A stretch of DNA of 64,000 nucleotides, taken from positions 186,001 to 250,000 of the forward strand of contig RQOL01000024.1 of assembly GCA_013076295.1 (NCBI GenBank), in the 5' to 3' direction. The translations under genes were made by a program, and so were the position numbers. The stretch's first letter is position 1. The number at the start of each line of letters is the position of its first letter. The notes under the pieces are model-generated. The model had not been told where the DNA came from. It did not search any database and saw nothing but the letters and a program-made list of their open reading frames with translations. This DNA is from Sanderia malayensis. Taxonomy: Eukaryota > Cnidaria > Scyphozoa > Semaeostomeae > Pelagiidae. Shown here piece by piece: positions 36,901 to 46,493 of the stretch.

Positions 36901-39900
36901 AAATGACAACACCAGTCAGTTTAATCACCAATATTTGCAACCTTGGCAAGAATCTTGGCTCCTGAAATAATTCCTTGAACTCAGCCTTATATAAGTCTTG
37001 TAAAGCAAAAAGGCTTTTGCTATCATAAACATACAACATTATATCATAGGCTCTGTAAGCCTGCAGTACAAATTCAGGCATCAGCTTTCTGCTGATGCCT
37101 GAATTTGTTACTTTTGACTGACTTCGCTTACCGTGACACTGGTAGATTGTGCCCCTATAAGACAGGTCATCATGAATACCATTTCTGGTAAAATAGGTGG
37201 CTCATAAATATACTAAATAGAAAGCATTATATACCAAGTTAGTTAAACTGAATATTTACATAATGAGGCAAGACATAAATGCACTGCATATTATAGCTAG
37301 TCACTTGACTCTAGAGCAGTCCATTTACTCTTGCAATATTAACAAAAACATCATTATATATACTTATATCTCCCTTCAAGAGAAAAACATTATATTATTC
37401 CTAAAGTGTCATGGTTGAATAAGGTAGAACAGTTCAAGATTTTCAAAAGTCCACTGTAAGCAATACAAATATATTGTCCAGGTATTACCGACCGAATTAG
37501 TTCATAAATACCCTTGAATACGAAAATGTCACGTAATAATACAGTGAAAACGAATTGTCCTGTAAATAGCCCATCTGAAATTAAATGTTTTGAAAAAATC
37601 ATAGATCAGTAGTGCATATTCTAACAAACGATACACGTGTTCTGATCCTGCAACATCAAAAGTTCTAAAACACACTCCAGCAGACTGGGAAGTCTTGAAA
37701 TGTTTTTCAGTTGATTGAAATGATAATTCATGTCTACAAACCTATCAGGAGTGAATTTCCAAGCGCTTAAGTCATTTTGAGCTTGTTCTAGTTTTTCTTT
37801 GGTATCACCAAGTTCACTTTTCATTTTCTCAAATAACAAGTTCACTGATGGATCAAGCAAAGTCGATTTCAATTGGTTTGTTGATGGATTTTGAGATTGC
37901 TTCAGTTCATGAATCTGTGTCTAAAAAAATAATTGGATGTCAATAACCAGGTAGAGTAAACCATAACACTATACAATCAAAAATCATTGCACTGTATTCA
38001 AAACTTTCAAATGTTTTAGACATTTTCACAAAATGAAATATGATTTGACATCACAGAGTAGTAGTTGATACATTTTTTATAGAAAAACAAATGATACACG
38101 ATAGACAAGAGGAAAATTATAAAACTAGCACAAACCAGAAGTTCCTGCATTTCCTGTTCTTTTGTTGCAAGTCTCATGACAAGAACATTTTCACGTCTTG
38201 TTGATTCTTGCTGCTGAAGCTTAAGCTTTTCATCTACATCTGTGTTTGCTAGTCGTTCTGTAATAGAAAGAGCAAAAGCTGGTAATCCTTGTAACATCTT
38301 GCATGGCTTGTAAAAGGAATGTATCATTTACTAAGCATCTTTTCAAAAAGAAATTATAGTCTTTTCAGACAGGATGACTCAAGTACAAAATAAATTTACC
38401 AAAAACTGACCTAAACTTTCACATTTTTCCTCTAGTGATGATATGTATTTATCCATTTCAGATACTCTTGAAAAATAAAGAATATGGTCAATTTGGTGAA
38501 TTGTTTTAAACAACTAAGAGCTTTTGGAGCCCTGATGTTTCAGGTAGAGCACACAACAATAATTACCAAAATTTTCTACATCACACATAACATATTTTAG
38601 CGGAAAGTAAATTGAGTAAAGAAGTTCAAAACTGAAAGGAAAAATTTGGACACCATTAGACAGAAATATTTATTTATACCTCGAAATTATATCATCTCTC
38701 CCTAGGTCTTTTATTTCAGATGCTGTGATGAATACCTTAAAATAACATTTGAAAATATCATAACATGATTTGTATATTACAACCTATTTGTATGACTCTG
38801 GAAAATTTGAGTCAAGATAAACAGATCTGAAGCACCTAAATTATATTCTCTTGGTACAAGTCTTGTCATATCTATTTAACCTGAGATGCATTCCATTTAA
38901 TTTGATGATTCTTCATTGAATGCTTACAAACAACAATTTTATTCTTTTGCACCATTTAATATATACATTTGAACCTCGATAAGTCGAACTCCGAAGGGCA
39001 ACAAAATTTGTTTTACTTATCGAGGTTCTGATTTATCTTTCGACTTTCAACATAAAGCATACAGAACCAAGAAAAAAAATGATCAAGATCGGGGGAGTTT
39101 GACTTAAGCAGTAGTTGACTTATCGAGGTTCAACTGTATATACATATATGTGCAGTTGACATTTGATATCTCAAACTCCCAAGGGAAATCAAAACTTCTT
39201 TGAAATAGTGGATATCCCCATTACACTTAAAGAAAACGAGGGAAACAATGGGTAAGTGTTTAAGATAGCAAATGTTTAAGGTAACAGAAAATTGAGATAA
39301 CAGATTCAATTGTAGAAAATTAAGGTAACAGAGAGTCAATTGCATACATATGCAGTTGTATATACATGAGTGCACCTTGGCATGTTACTAAAAAATGTTG
39401 CTACAAAGACCTTATAGAGGAGAAAACAGGGAAAGTTCAAAAATTCCTGACTGCTCAGTTAATTCTTATTGACACTTTGCCAAATGATGGTTGGTGTTAA
39501 TGGCAAATGCAAAATACAAATTATATCAAGAAATGGCTCTTCTCCTATTCCATAATGGTTTAGAATGCTTCAATTTCTCTGTCTAGATATGCTTTTGCTA
39601 ATATTTTACATGATTGTGATTGTCAACAAGAAAGCTATTGCAATGAAGTAGATGATTTAAGTGACAACAATGACAACATTAGAAATACTTACCTTCTTAG
39701 CAGGAGGTGTTTTCATGTCAGCTTCCTTTTCTACCAATCCACCAATCACTTCTGCTGATATTAAATAAAATGAATTTATAAACTAAATGTTTCCTTTCAT
39801 ATAACATAACAAAATTGAGTGCATCCCATTTATGAAACTGGAAGAACAAACACTAGTTATGTTTGGTGTATTAATTCAACAACTGCAAGACTCTGCATTG

Positions 39901-40323
39901 CATGTGGAACCAGAAAGGGCCCATTGCATGAAACATTTCTCTAATCAAGGCATAATTAATCTGATCAGGACAATTTCCTCCACGCGAGAGTATATTTTAC
40001 AATGTCTAGACACAGAGCAGGCAGAGTCTAAAGCTAAAAAAAGTTGTGAATTTGAAATTACAACTTGGACCATGTAAACAAAACATCAAAAACTCTGATA
40101 GATTGTTATTAATTTCACAAATCAACTTTGACTTTGTAGTAACGGTTTCGAATGATTTTTTCGTTGCATTTTCATAATTTCGATTCCAGGCAGGGTTGTT
40201 ATTAATAGCATTAATAGCTTTGAGGCTTAGGCCAATTAAAGAAAAACTTCGCCTTATCCTGCATACATTGGCTGTGGTAAGACACAAGTAAGCTTTATCC
40301 TTACCTTCTTCGTCAGCACTCAT
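30969..40323 (-). CDS. WTAP: WTAP, regulatory subunit of the m6A methyltransferase complex, 8 coding exons
   Basis: Minus-strand exons: 40323-40305, 39754-39693, 38735-38680, 38466-38411, 38257-38136, 37920-37742, 32822-32668, 31531-30969. All junctions are GT/AG with agreeing phases, 1,212 nt in total (403 aa; human 396). Landmarks in order: QQQESTRRENVLVMRLATKE, KEKLEQAQNDLSAWKFTPD, GKKLMAKCRMLI, GRIAQLEAELALQKKY, ELNEFVLQLDEEVEGMQST. These form the long nuclear coiled coil that dimerises and binds METTL3 in other animals. The C-terminal exon is acidic and low-complexity, as in the family. The intron between exons 6 and 7 is 4.8 kb and filled with MITEs. Exon 1 has only 19 coding bases and was chosen because its ATG and donor fit the phase. 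Confidence 0.94.
31607..31718. repeat. Palindromic mini-element in a WTAP intron
   Basis: TACACGTATTTTTTATAAGAAGCC at the left is mirrored by GGCTTCTTATAAAATAAAAA then ACGTGTA at the right, and TACTAGTAG occurs twice in between. It is 112 bp, non-coding and lies in the intron before the last WTAP exon. Confidence 0.75.
31733..31805. repeat. Two adjacent perfect hairpins
   Basis: First: ATTTTACATAACAACAC (31733-31749) with its exact reverse complement at 31758-31774, an 8-base loop. Second: TCTTTTCTGAG (31777-31787) with CTCAGAAAAGA (31795-31805), a 7-base loop. They follow the palindromic mini-element directly. Confidence 0.85.
31939..31972. repeat. (CCATA)n microsatellite
   Basis: Six full pentanucleotide copies and flanking partial ones within the same WTAP intron. 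Confidence 0.9.
33554..33985. mobile_element. Tigger/pogo-like element, 432 bp
   Basis: Left end TACAGTACTTCCTCGATTAT then CCGAAC; right end GTTCGAATAATCGAGGTACGG then ATGTACTGTA. A second internal pair (GTTCGGATACG / ATTCGGATAATCGAGG) is visible. TACAGT termini and a CCTCGATTATCCGAA body are in the Tigger style. No transposase frame. WTAP intron 6. Confidence 0.75.
34626..35368. mobile_element. Nested cluster of CGTAAATCCTCGAATAAGCC MITEs
   Basis: A copy of the 273-bp family (34626-34866) runs into further inverted ends: CCTCGAATAAGCCCCC repeated at 34872-34970 and again at 35236-35290, closing with GGATTTACGGT (35327-35337) and a final GGATTTACGACAT (35356-35368). C-runs and palindromes such as AAGCCCCCGGGGGCTT make it strongly foldable. 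It is best explained as insertions of one family into itself, in WTAP intron 6. Confidence 0.8.
35369..37067. other. Remainder of WTAP intron 6
   Basis: No exon or element recognised. Short open frames at 35628-35883 overlap on both strands and lack support. Confidence 0.5.
37068..37108. repeat. Perfect 18-bp hairpin in WTAP intron 6
   Basis: ACAAATTCAGGCATCAGC (37068-37085) is followed after a 5-base TTTCT loop by its exact reverse complement at 37091-37108. Confidence 0.9.
38963..39139. mobile_element. Tigger-like MITE, 177 bp
   Basis: TACATTTGAACCTCGATAAG at the left and CTTATCGAGGTTCAACTGTA at the right are inverse copies. It is in the WTAP intron between exons 2 and 3. A second related element follows at 39149-39316 (GCAGTTGAC..ATCTCAAACTC at the left, GAGATAACAGATTCAATTGTA at the right). 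Confidence 0.8.
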
Positions 40324-40511
40324 CTTGCAATGATGCTGCTTTATTTGTCGTCTGCTTCCCTTTTAGTACTAGATATAATATACCCTTAAATTTAAAACCT
40401 TAATTGCAACAAGGATTCAACCACGATGATCATTAAATTCCCTTTTTTGCTCAGGACCCTTCCGCGCGCACATTGCCATTGCATTGTGGGTAAAGGCTTT
40501 GTGAAGTAACT

Positions 40512-40783
40512 CATATAGATAGGATACATATATACCATAGACAGGTTTCCTTTCCACATACATACTACATACTTATTTAGAAACTGGTAAAAACTTTTGA
40601 ATTTACTTTTCGGATCACGCTAGAAGCTTTAAATTTAAACTTTAGGTGAGCTCCAGACATTGCCGTGCCTTGAATATTCCCGCAACTTCTCCCGTCAACA
40701 AGATGGCGCACAAAGTATCAACCTCGCTACGACCGAAACAATAGGAGTTAGCTCTCTAGTTTAGTATATATCCTATCTCTATG
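40512..40783. mobile_element. Short relative of the 8813-9717 foldback family
   Basis: Termini CATATAGATAGGATACATAT and ATATATCCTATCTCTATG match the CATAGAGATAGGATATA ends of the 905-bp element, and the right side has CAACAAGATGGCG like that element's CCATCTTGTTGG block. It lies about 190 bp upstream of the WTAP start codon. Confidence 0.7.
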
Positions 40784-40792
40784 AGTAAACTT

Positions 40793-41545
40793 TTCGTCCC
40801 CGTGCTTCATTCCAGGCTCGCTCACTTACAGGGACTTTCACATCACATTTGAGCATCAAAAATCGGAACTCAACCCCGGAACAAATTTTTGCTACTCTAC
40901 TCCATTTACAGAGCAGGATTTAAAAACACGCTGTTTTGATTGGTCTACCCAAATATTTTCATCGATGCCGATAACGGCATTTTTGTCAGAAATGCTTACC
41001 CCCTAATGGTTTTCAAGATTAGCTAGGCATAACATGAAAATATAACATTTACAGTGGAAAACATATAAAGTTCTCGAGAACAAGGGCGCACATTTGGGTG
41101 GGGGTGAGCAACAGTTGGACCGACATTCATTGGAACTTTTTTGGGAAAAACTTGGGGTAATTCATTAAAATTGTAAGTAAGTAAATGTTGTTCTGAGTTC
41201 TAAGTTTGTGTTGTGGACTGATCTTTTAAGATCATTTTATCGCCTCGAGATTTTCGCTGTAGTTGTCTTGTTTTCAATTATCATGCACAGGTTTCCCTTA
41301 GATTGTCACTGATGCAACTGGGTTTTTGATAAATATTAAATATATTAAATATACGGCCACCAGGCCTGCAAAGCAGACCGGCATCCCTACAGATCATTGT
41401 CCTGGATTTCTTGTGAGGGGGTTGTATCATGAAAAATTTAAGAATAAATGAAATCGAGACAAATCATTTTTGTCCGTGTTTTGAATGTGATAAGTCCCTG
41501 TAGGTGAGCGAGATACGAGCTAAGCACATAGACGCAATGTAACGA
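40793..41545. mobile_element. Probable inverted-repeat element, about 750 bp
   Basis: GCTCGCTCACTTACAGGGACT near 40813 is answered by AGTCCCTGTAGGTGAGCGAG near 41494, and the outer GTGCTT / AAGCAC also pair. The interior includes the dispersed block shared with 16845-16965 in inverse orientation. No coding frame. The element boundaries are approximate. Confidence 0.5.
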
Positions 41546-41735
41546 GTCCACGCTATTGCCGCTGAGCGGAGCAAAGCGCGCCTGCGCAGCGCACGCTAAT
41601 CAAAATAGTCTGGCTTAATGATTGCATTGTTTGAGAACTTGACTATATACATACTTGCGCTGCTTTTAAAAACATTTTTTTCACCATTGTTCGAAACAAA
41701 GAAGCATTGCGTCTTACGTCAGGTCTGATTTGATT

Positions 41736-42406
41736 ATGATTTCACCAAGAAGAAAACGTGTGTCGCTTCCTTCCCTGCACGAGAGGGCACAGTGGAAGTC
41801 TACATGTGAACCTTTCCTCTCAGCGGCAGCGAAAGCTTGCAATAAAGAATCAAAGGTAAACCTTTTGGTGATTCGCGTGTACTGTATAACACTGTGAATG
41901 CTCTCTGTTTGAATTATTTGCGTGTACTGTGTAAAACTGCGAATGAACATTTTTCCTCCTGATGTTGTAATGTTCATTATCGAGTCATTTACATGTTGCT
42001 CCTTTTGAATGTTACTGGGCAGTTTTATTGTTTTTCCTATACATTTTAAAGAATGCCTGAGCTTCACAGATATTATTTGAAATTCTTCTTCTGCATGTTT
42101 ACGATAAATAAGTAGCTACAGAATGTTTCTTTCACTCAAGGCAAGAAAATTTAAAAATATGAAAATCTGAATCCAGCGGAGTGGGGGTGGGAGTACTTGG
42201 TATATTTGTCCGAGAGCCATGTTCCGTTTTCAGGGCGTGGTTTTTAGCTGTAGCCTCTATTCTAATGCCACTTAAAAACTGGGCAATTTTTCTAAAGTGG
42301 AATGTTTTTTACTCAATAATTTTGTTGCAGAGGTATACTTTTAAAAAGAAGCAGAGGTGCATAGTTTCACTACTGAGTGAGACTTGGAGTGAACTTGGAG
42401 ACAAAG
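41736..42406 (+). CDS. First two exons of an unrecognised gene
   Basis: Exon 1 (41736-41855): an ATG followed by ISPRRKRVSLPSLHERAQW and 40 codons in total to a donor AAAG|GTAAAC. Exon 2 (42331-42406) after a textbook acceptor TTTTGTTGCAG: RYTFKKKQRCIVSLLSETW then SELGDK, ending in AAAG|GTGAGT at phase 1. The splice signals and basic composition look real, and I do not recognise the protein. No in-phase third exon was found. The next sequence is the 2.3-kb inverted repeat at 42595, and direct joining to the ZNF511 frame fails on phase. It may be ZNF511's 5' part with an unseen exon, or a gene cut by the insertion. Confidence 0.45.
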
Positions 42407-42594
42407 GTGAGTAAAATTTCTATAAATTGGTGTACGCCGTTATAAAAACCTGCTGTATATTTGCCTCACTCAGAAAAATACATTTGCTCCCCCCCCCCCT
42501 CCCCTCCATGCCATTTGGAGGCATGCTGAGGGAACAACAACAACAACAACAGCAAAGTTGAATGCTAATGGTGGTTTTTGAAAACCAAAAAAAA

Positions 42595-44936
42595 CTTGGT
42601 TGAATATTCGTCTAGACGCAGGTTCACATTCGACGAAGATTCGACGCAGATTCACTTTAGATGCCTATAACTACGAAGAAGTAGAAAATACACCAGCAAT
42701 GTTGCATATTATAGGCATCAGCATTACCATGGGCATCATTTGAGCAAAAAACCAGGTTTCTATCTCTTACAGGGTACCTGAGAAAACTCCGGATAGGCGT
42801 ACCCCCATTTGAGGAAGTGAAGACTTTACGAGTCTCGCACAGTTTCAAGTATCCCGTACGGGATTAAAACTTCAAAATACACCAGCAATGTTGCATATTA
42901 TAGGCATCACCATTACCATGGGCATCATTTGAGCAAAAAACCAGGTTTCTATCTCTTACAGGGGGCCCCAGAAAACTCCGGATAGGCGTACCCCCATTTG
43001 AGGAAGTGAAGACTTTACGAGTCTCGCACAGTTTCAAGTATCCCGTGTGGGATTAAAACTTCAAAATACACCAGCAATGTTGCATATTATAGGCATCAGC
43101 ATTAGCATAGGCATCATTTGAGCAAAAAACCAGGTTTCTATCTCTTACAGGGGGCCCCAGAAAACTCCGGATAGGCGTACCCCCATTTGAGGAAGTGAAG
43201 ACTTTACGAGTCTCGCACAGTTTCAAGTATCCCGTACGGGATTAAAACTTCAAAATACACCAGCAATGTTGCATATTATAGGCATCACCATTACCATGGG
43301 CATCATTTGAGCAAAAAACCAGGTTTCTATCTCTTACAGGGGGCCCGAGAAAACTCCGGATAGGAGCACCCCCATTTAAGGAAGTGAAGACTTTACGAGT
43401 CTCGCACAGTTTCAAGTATCCCGTACGGGATTAAAACTTCAAAATACACCAGCAATGTTGCATATTATAGGCATCACCATTACCATGGGCATCATTTGAG
43501 CAAAAAACCAGGTTTCTATCTCTTACAGGGGGCCCGAGAAAACTCCGGATAGGAGCACCCCCATTTGAGGAAGTGAATACTTTTTTCAGTCTCGCAAAGT
43601 TTCAAGTATCCCGTACGGAATTAAAACCTCAAATTACACCATAATTGGTGTTGGGTATTTTAATGTCGGTTCTATTTTTTGTTTTGTCGCAAGGAAATAA
43701 CACACACCGGGGGTCGGGGTCCGGTCGGGCCCTAAGTTATATTGATTAGTGTTAATTCTTGACACTATATTCCTAATGACGTTTGACACTGTCGTGGTTA
43801 ATAATCTTGCCAAGAAATAGATATATTCATAATAGAAATCATTCTGGCCTGAGTTTACGAGTTCAACAATGCCACACAAAAAGAAAAAGTTTGGTTTCTG
43901 CATGTGTTCTTTGTGCTTGCTGGGTGAAGAGAGAGTTGTCTCCAATGTCTTCACTTCCTCAAATGGGGGTGCTCCTATCCGGAGTTTTCTCGGGCCCCCT
44001 GTAAGAGATAGAAACTCGGTTTTTTGCTTAAATGATGCAGATGCTAATGGTGATGCCTGAAATATACAACATTGCTGGTTTATTTTGAAGTTTTAATCTC
44101 GTACGGGATACTTGAAACTGTGCGAGACTCGTAAAGTCTTCACTTGCTCAAATGGGGGTACGCCTATCCGGAGTTTTCTCGGGCCCCCTGTAAGAGATAG
44201 AAACTCGGTTTTTTGCTCAAATGATGCCCATGGTAATGGTGATGCCTATAATATGCAACATTGCTGGTGTATTTTGAAGTTTTAATCTCGTACGGGGATA
44301 CTTGAAACTGTGCGAGACTCAAAAAAGTCTTCACTTCCTCAAATGGGGGTACGCCTATCCGGAGTTTTCTGGGGCCCCCTGTAAGAGATAGAAACTCGGT
44401 TTTTTGCTCAAATGATGCCCATGGTAATGGTGATGCCTATAATATGCAACATTGCTGGTGTATTTTGAAGTTTTAAATCTCGTACGGGATACTTGAAACT
44501 GTGCGAGACTCGTAAAGTCTTCACTTGCTCAAATGGGGTACGCCTATCCGGAGTTTTCTCGGGCCCCCTGTAAGAGATAGAAACTCGGTTTTTTGCTCAA
44601 ATGATGCCCATGGTAATGGTGATGCCTATAATATGCAACATTGCTGGTGTATTTTGAAGTTTTAATCCCGTATACGGGATACTTGAAACTGTGCGAGACT
44701 CGTAAAGTCTTCACTTGCTCAAATGGGGGTACGCCTATCCGGAGTTTTCTCGGGCCCCCTGTAAGAGATAGAAACCTGGTTTTTTGCTCAAATGATGCCC
44801 ATGCTAATGCTGATGCCTATAATATGCAACATTGCTGGTGTATTTTCTACTTCTTCGTAGTTATAGGCATCTAAAGTGAATCTGCGTCGAATCTGCGTCG
44901 AATGTGAATCTGCGTCTAGACGAATATTCAACCAGG
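42595..44936. mobile_element. Foldback-type element with arms of tandem 189-bp repeats
   Basis: Left arm: CACCAGCAATGTTGCATATT occurs at 42691, 42880, 43069, 43258 and 43447, exactly 189 bases apart, with a decayed sixth junction near 43636. Right arm: the reverse complement recurs at 44071, 44260, 44451, 44640 and 44831 (spacings 189-191). Both tips carry GAATATTCGTCTAGACGCAG and the neighbouring ATTCGACGCAGATTCAC. A unique spacer (about 43640-43925) separates the arms. Inverted arms built from tandem units are the hallmark of foldback elements as known from Drosophila FB, though homology to that family is not implied. No transposase is visible. Confidence 0.9.
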
Positions 44937-44979
44937 TTTCGAACGGCTTTTTGAAAAGCTTGGAAACTTTCGACTATAG

Positions 44980-45753
44980 ATGTTTTCTTGGTCTTTTGTG
45001 CCAGACAAACGGTTTATCGAGCCAGACGATGCGTTTTTCGAAGAAGGTGATGTTGCTTGTTTCCAAGCAGCAAGGCATTCCGTTAAAGAACATGAAATAG
45101 AAGACATGCTGTCATGTTTTTCTAAGATTGCCATTCAAAATGACGCATCTGCATTAGTAAAATGTGATTACAAAGGTTGTAAAGAGATTTTTACAACTAC
45201 TCAAGCTTATGAACTGCACCAGCTAAGCGCTCACAAGTTTGTCTGTAGTATTTGCAAACGCATGTTTCCCTCCAACTTTTTGCTGGACTTGCATATAACT
45301 GAGAATCATGACAGTTTATTTCAAGCAAGATTAGATAGAGGGGAGCCTGCTTTTATTTGCCTGGTTGAGTCATGTTCAATCAGGTTTTGTAGTGAAGATG
45401 AAAGAATGCACCATTTAGTTAATATTCATAAATACCCTTCGGACTATCGATTCAGAAGCCAAAGAAAACACGACAAGTATAAATCTAAAAAATCAAAGGC
45501 AGTTTCAAACAATCATTCAGAAAAATGTGAACATGAGTTCATGGAAGTAGAAGCCATTGAAAATCCCACATGTAAAAAGGAGGAAAACGAAAATACAAGC
45601 CATGCCATCAAAAAAGATGTTAAGTCGATAAAGGATGAAGCATCTAAATCACAAATCCCAAAGACTATTAGTTTTGGTAGAGGTAATCCAAGGACATTTC
45701 AAAAAAAGGAAACTTCAAATAAGCAATCTAAAAGGAGTTTGAAAAATTCATAG
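44980..45753 (+). CDS. ZNF511: ZNF511-type C2H2 zinc-finger protein, single exon
   Basis: A 257-codon frame. An in-frame TAG sits directly before the ATG, so the start is fixed unless an upstream exon is spliced in at CTATAG. Three C2H2 fingers: C62/C67/H80/H85, C89/C92/H105/H110, C127/C132/H145/H150. ZNF511 landmarks flank them: FVPDKRF and EEGDV at the N-terminus, CKRMFPSNFLLDLH, ENHDSLFQ, KYPSDYRF and, near the C-terminus, ISFGRGNPRTFQKK. Vertebrate ZNF511 is about 250 aa, nuclear and poorly characterised. AATAAA lies at 45849. The start codon is 44 bp after the foldback element, so promoter and 5' UTR probably overlap repeat DNA. Confidence 0.92.
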   Translation: MFSWSFVPDKRFIEPDDAFFEEGDVACFQAARHSVKEHEIEDMLSCFSKIAIQNDASALVKCDYKGCKEIFTTTQAYELHQLSAHKFVCSICKRMFPSNFLLDLHITENHDSLFQARLDRGEPAFICLVESCSIRFCSEDERMHHLVNIHKYPSDYRFRSQRKHDKYKSKKSKAVSNNHSEKCEHEFMEVEAIENPTCKKEENENTSHAIKKDVKSIKDEASKSQIPKTISFGRGNPRTFQKKETSNKQSKRSLKNS

Positions 45754-46493
45754 TCCATAATTGTCAATTAAATTTCATTGCATTGATTATTGTGTTGATA
45801 GAGTCAGAATTGATTAATTTAGATCAACTGATTATGAATTGTTAAAAGAATAAACTGTCAGAATGAATAGACATTAAAATCTTTTGTTTCAATGTTTGCA
45901 TTCAAATCACAAATTCAGTTTTTTATTGATTTTGTTTTTATGTAAATAAACACCAGAAGGAATTAAAAGTACATGACATGGAATTTCCACATTCTAGCAA
46001 ACAAATTTTTGATCAAAATTCGTTTTGAAGAGACTGCTCACTCCTGAATAAACAAGTTGTAGTTGATGTTGCTTATTCAGATATTGCAGGTGGTTAAACA
46101 TAATAATTTAATCACATTTTTAGCTTCTAGTATGAAACAGATAAATAGAGGCAAGATTTATTTCTTTGCGACATTCAAATCTGCAAGGAAGTTTTTGAAG
46201 GTGAAAAGATGCTCTTTATTAATCTTTCAATTTTTAAGTTTTACTTGAATCTGCAGATATTTAAAGTTTTGATGGACCGTTCTGCGCGATTTGAGCCGTT
46301 CTGCGCGATTTGATCTTGACCTGTTTGTTCAGTTTTCTTTCATGCGAATATACTTTGTCAGTGATATATGATAATGGTATATTTAGATCATTTTGGCTAT
46401 ACAATAGTTTGGTTGAGGGTACACAGCACAGAGCTCCTGGCGACAAAACAATGCATTTAAAGTATCGCTTTTTTTATAGGCAACCCATTGACG
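45754..46493. other. ZNF511 3' flank and PLA2 upstream region
   Basis: Contains AATAAA signals (45849 and about 45944). TTTTTTTATAG at about 46470-46480, just before the PLA2 start, looks like an acceptor, which implies a non-coding 5' exon upstream. Confidence 0.5.

Noticed and set aside
41714..42067. 117-aa minus-strand frame
   Set aside because: It overlaps the better supported plus-strand exon and contains an imperfect local duplication, with no domain.
42490..42560. C-rich run and (CAA)n tract before the foldback element
   Set aside because: Simple low-complexity sequence, not a CRISPR or other ordered array.
44641..44874. Open frames in the 189-bp repeat units
   Set aside because: Every unit repeats the same short frame and others are interrupted; no start context or homology. 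Treated as a by-product of a period divisible by three.
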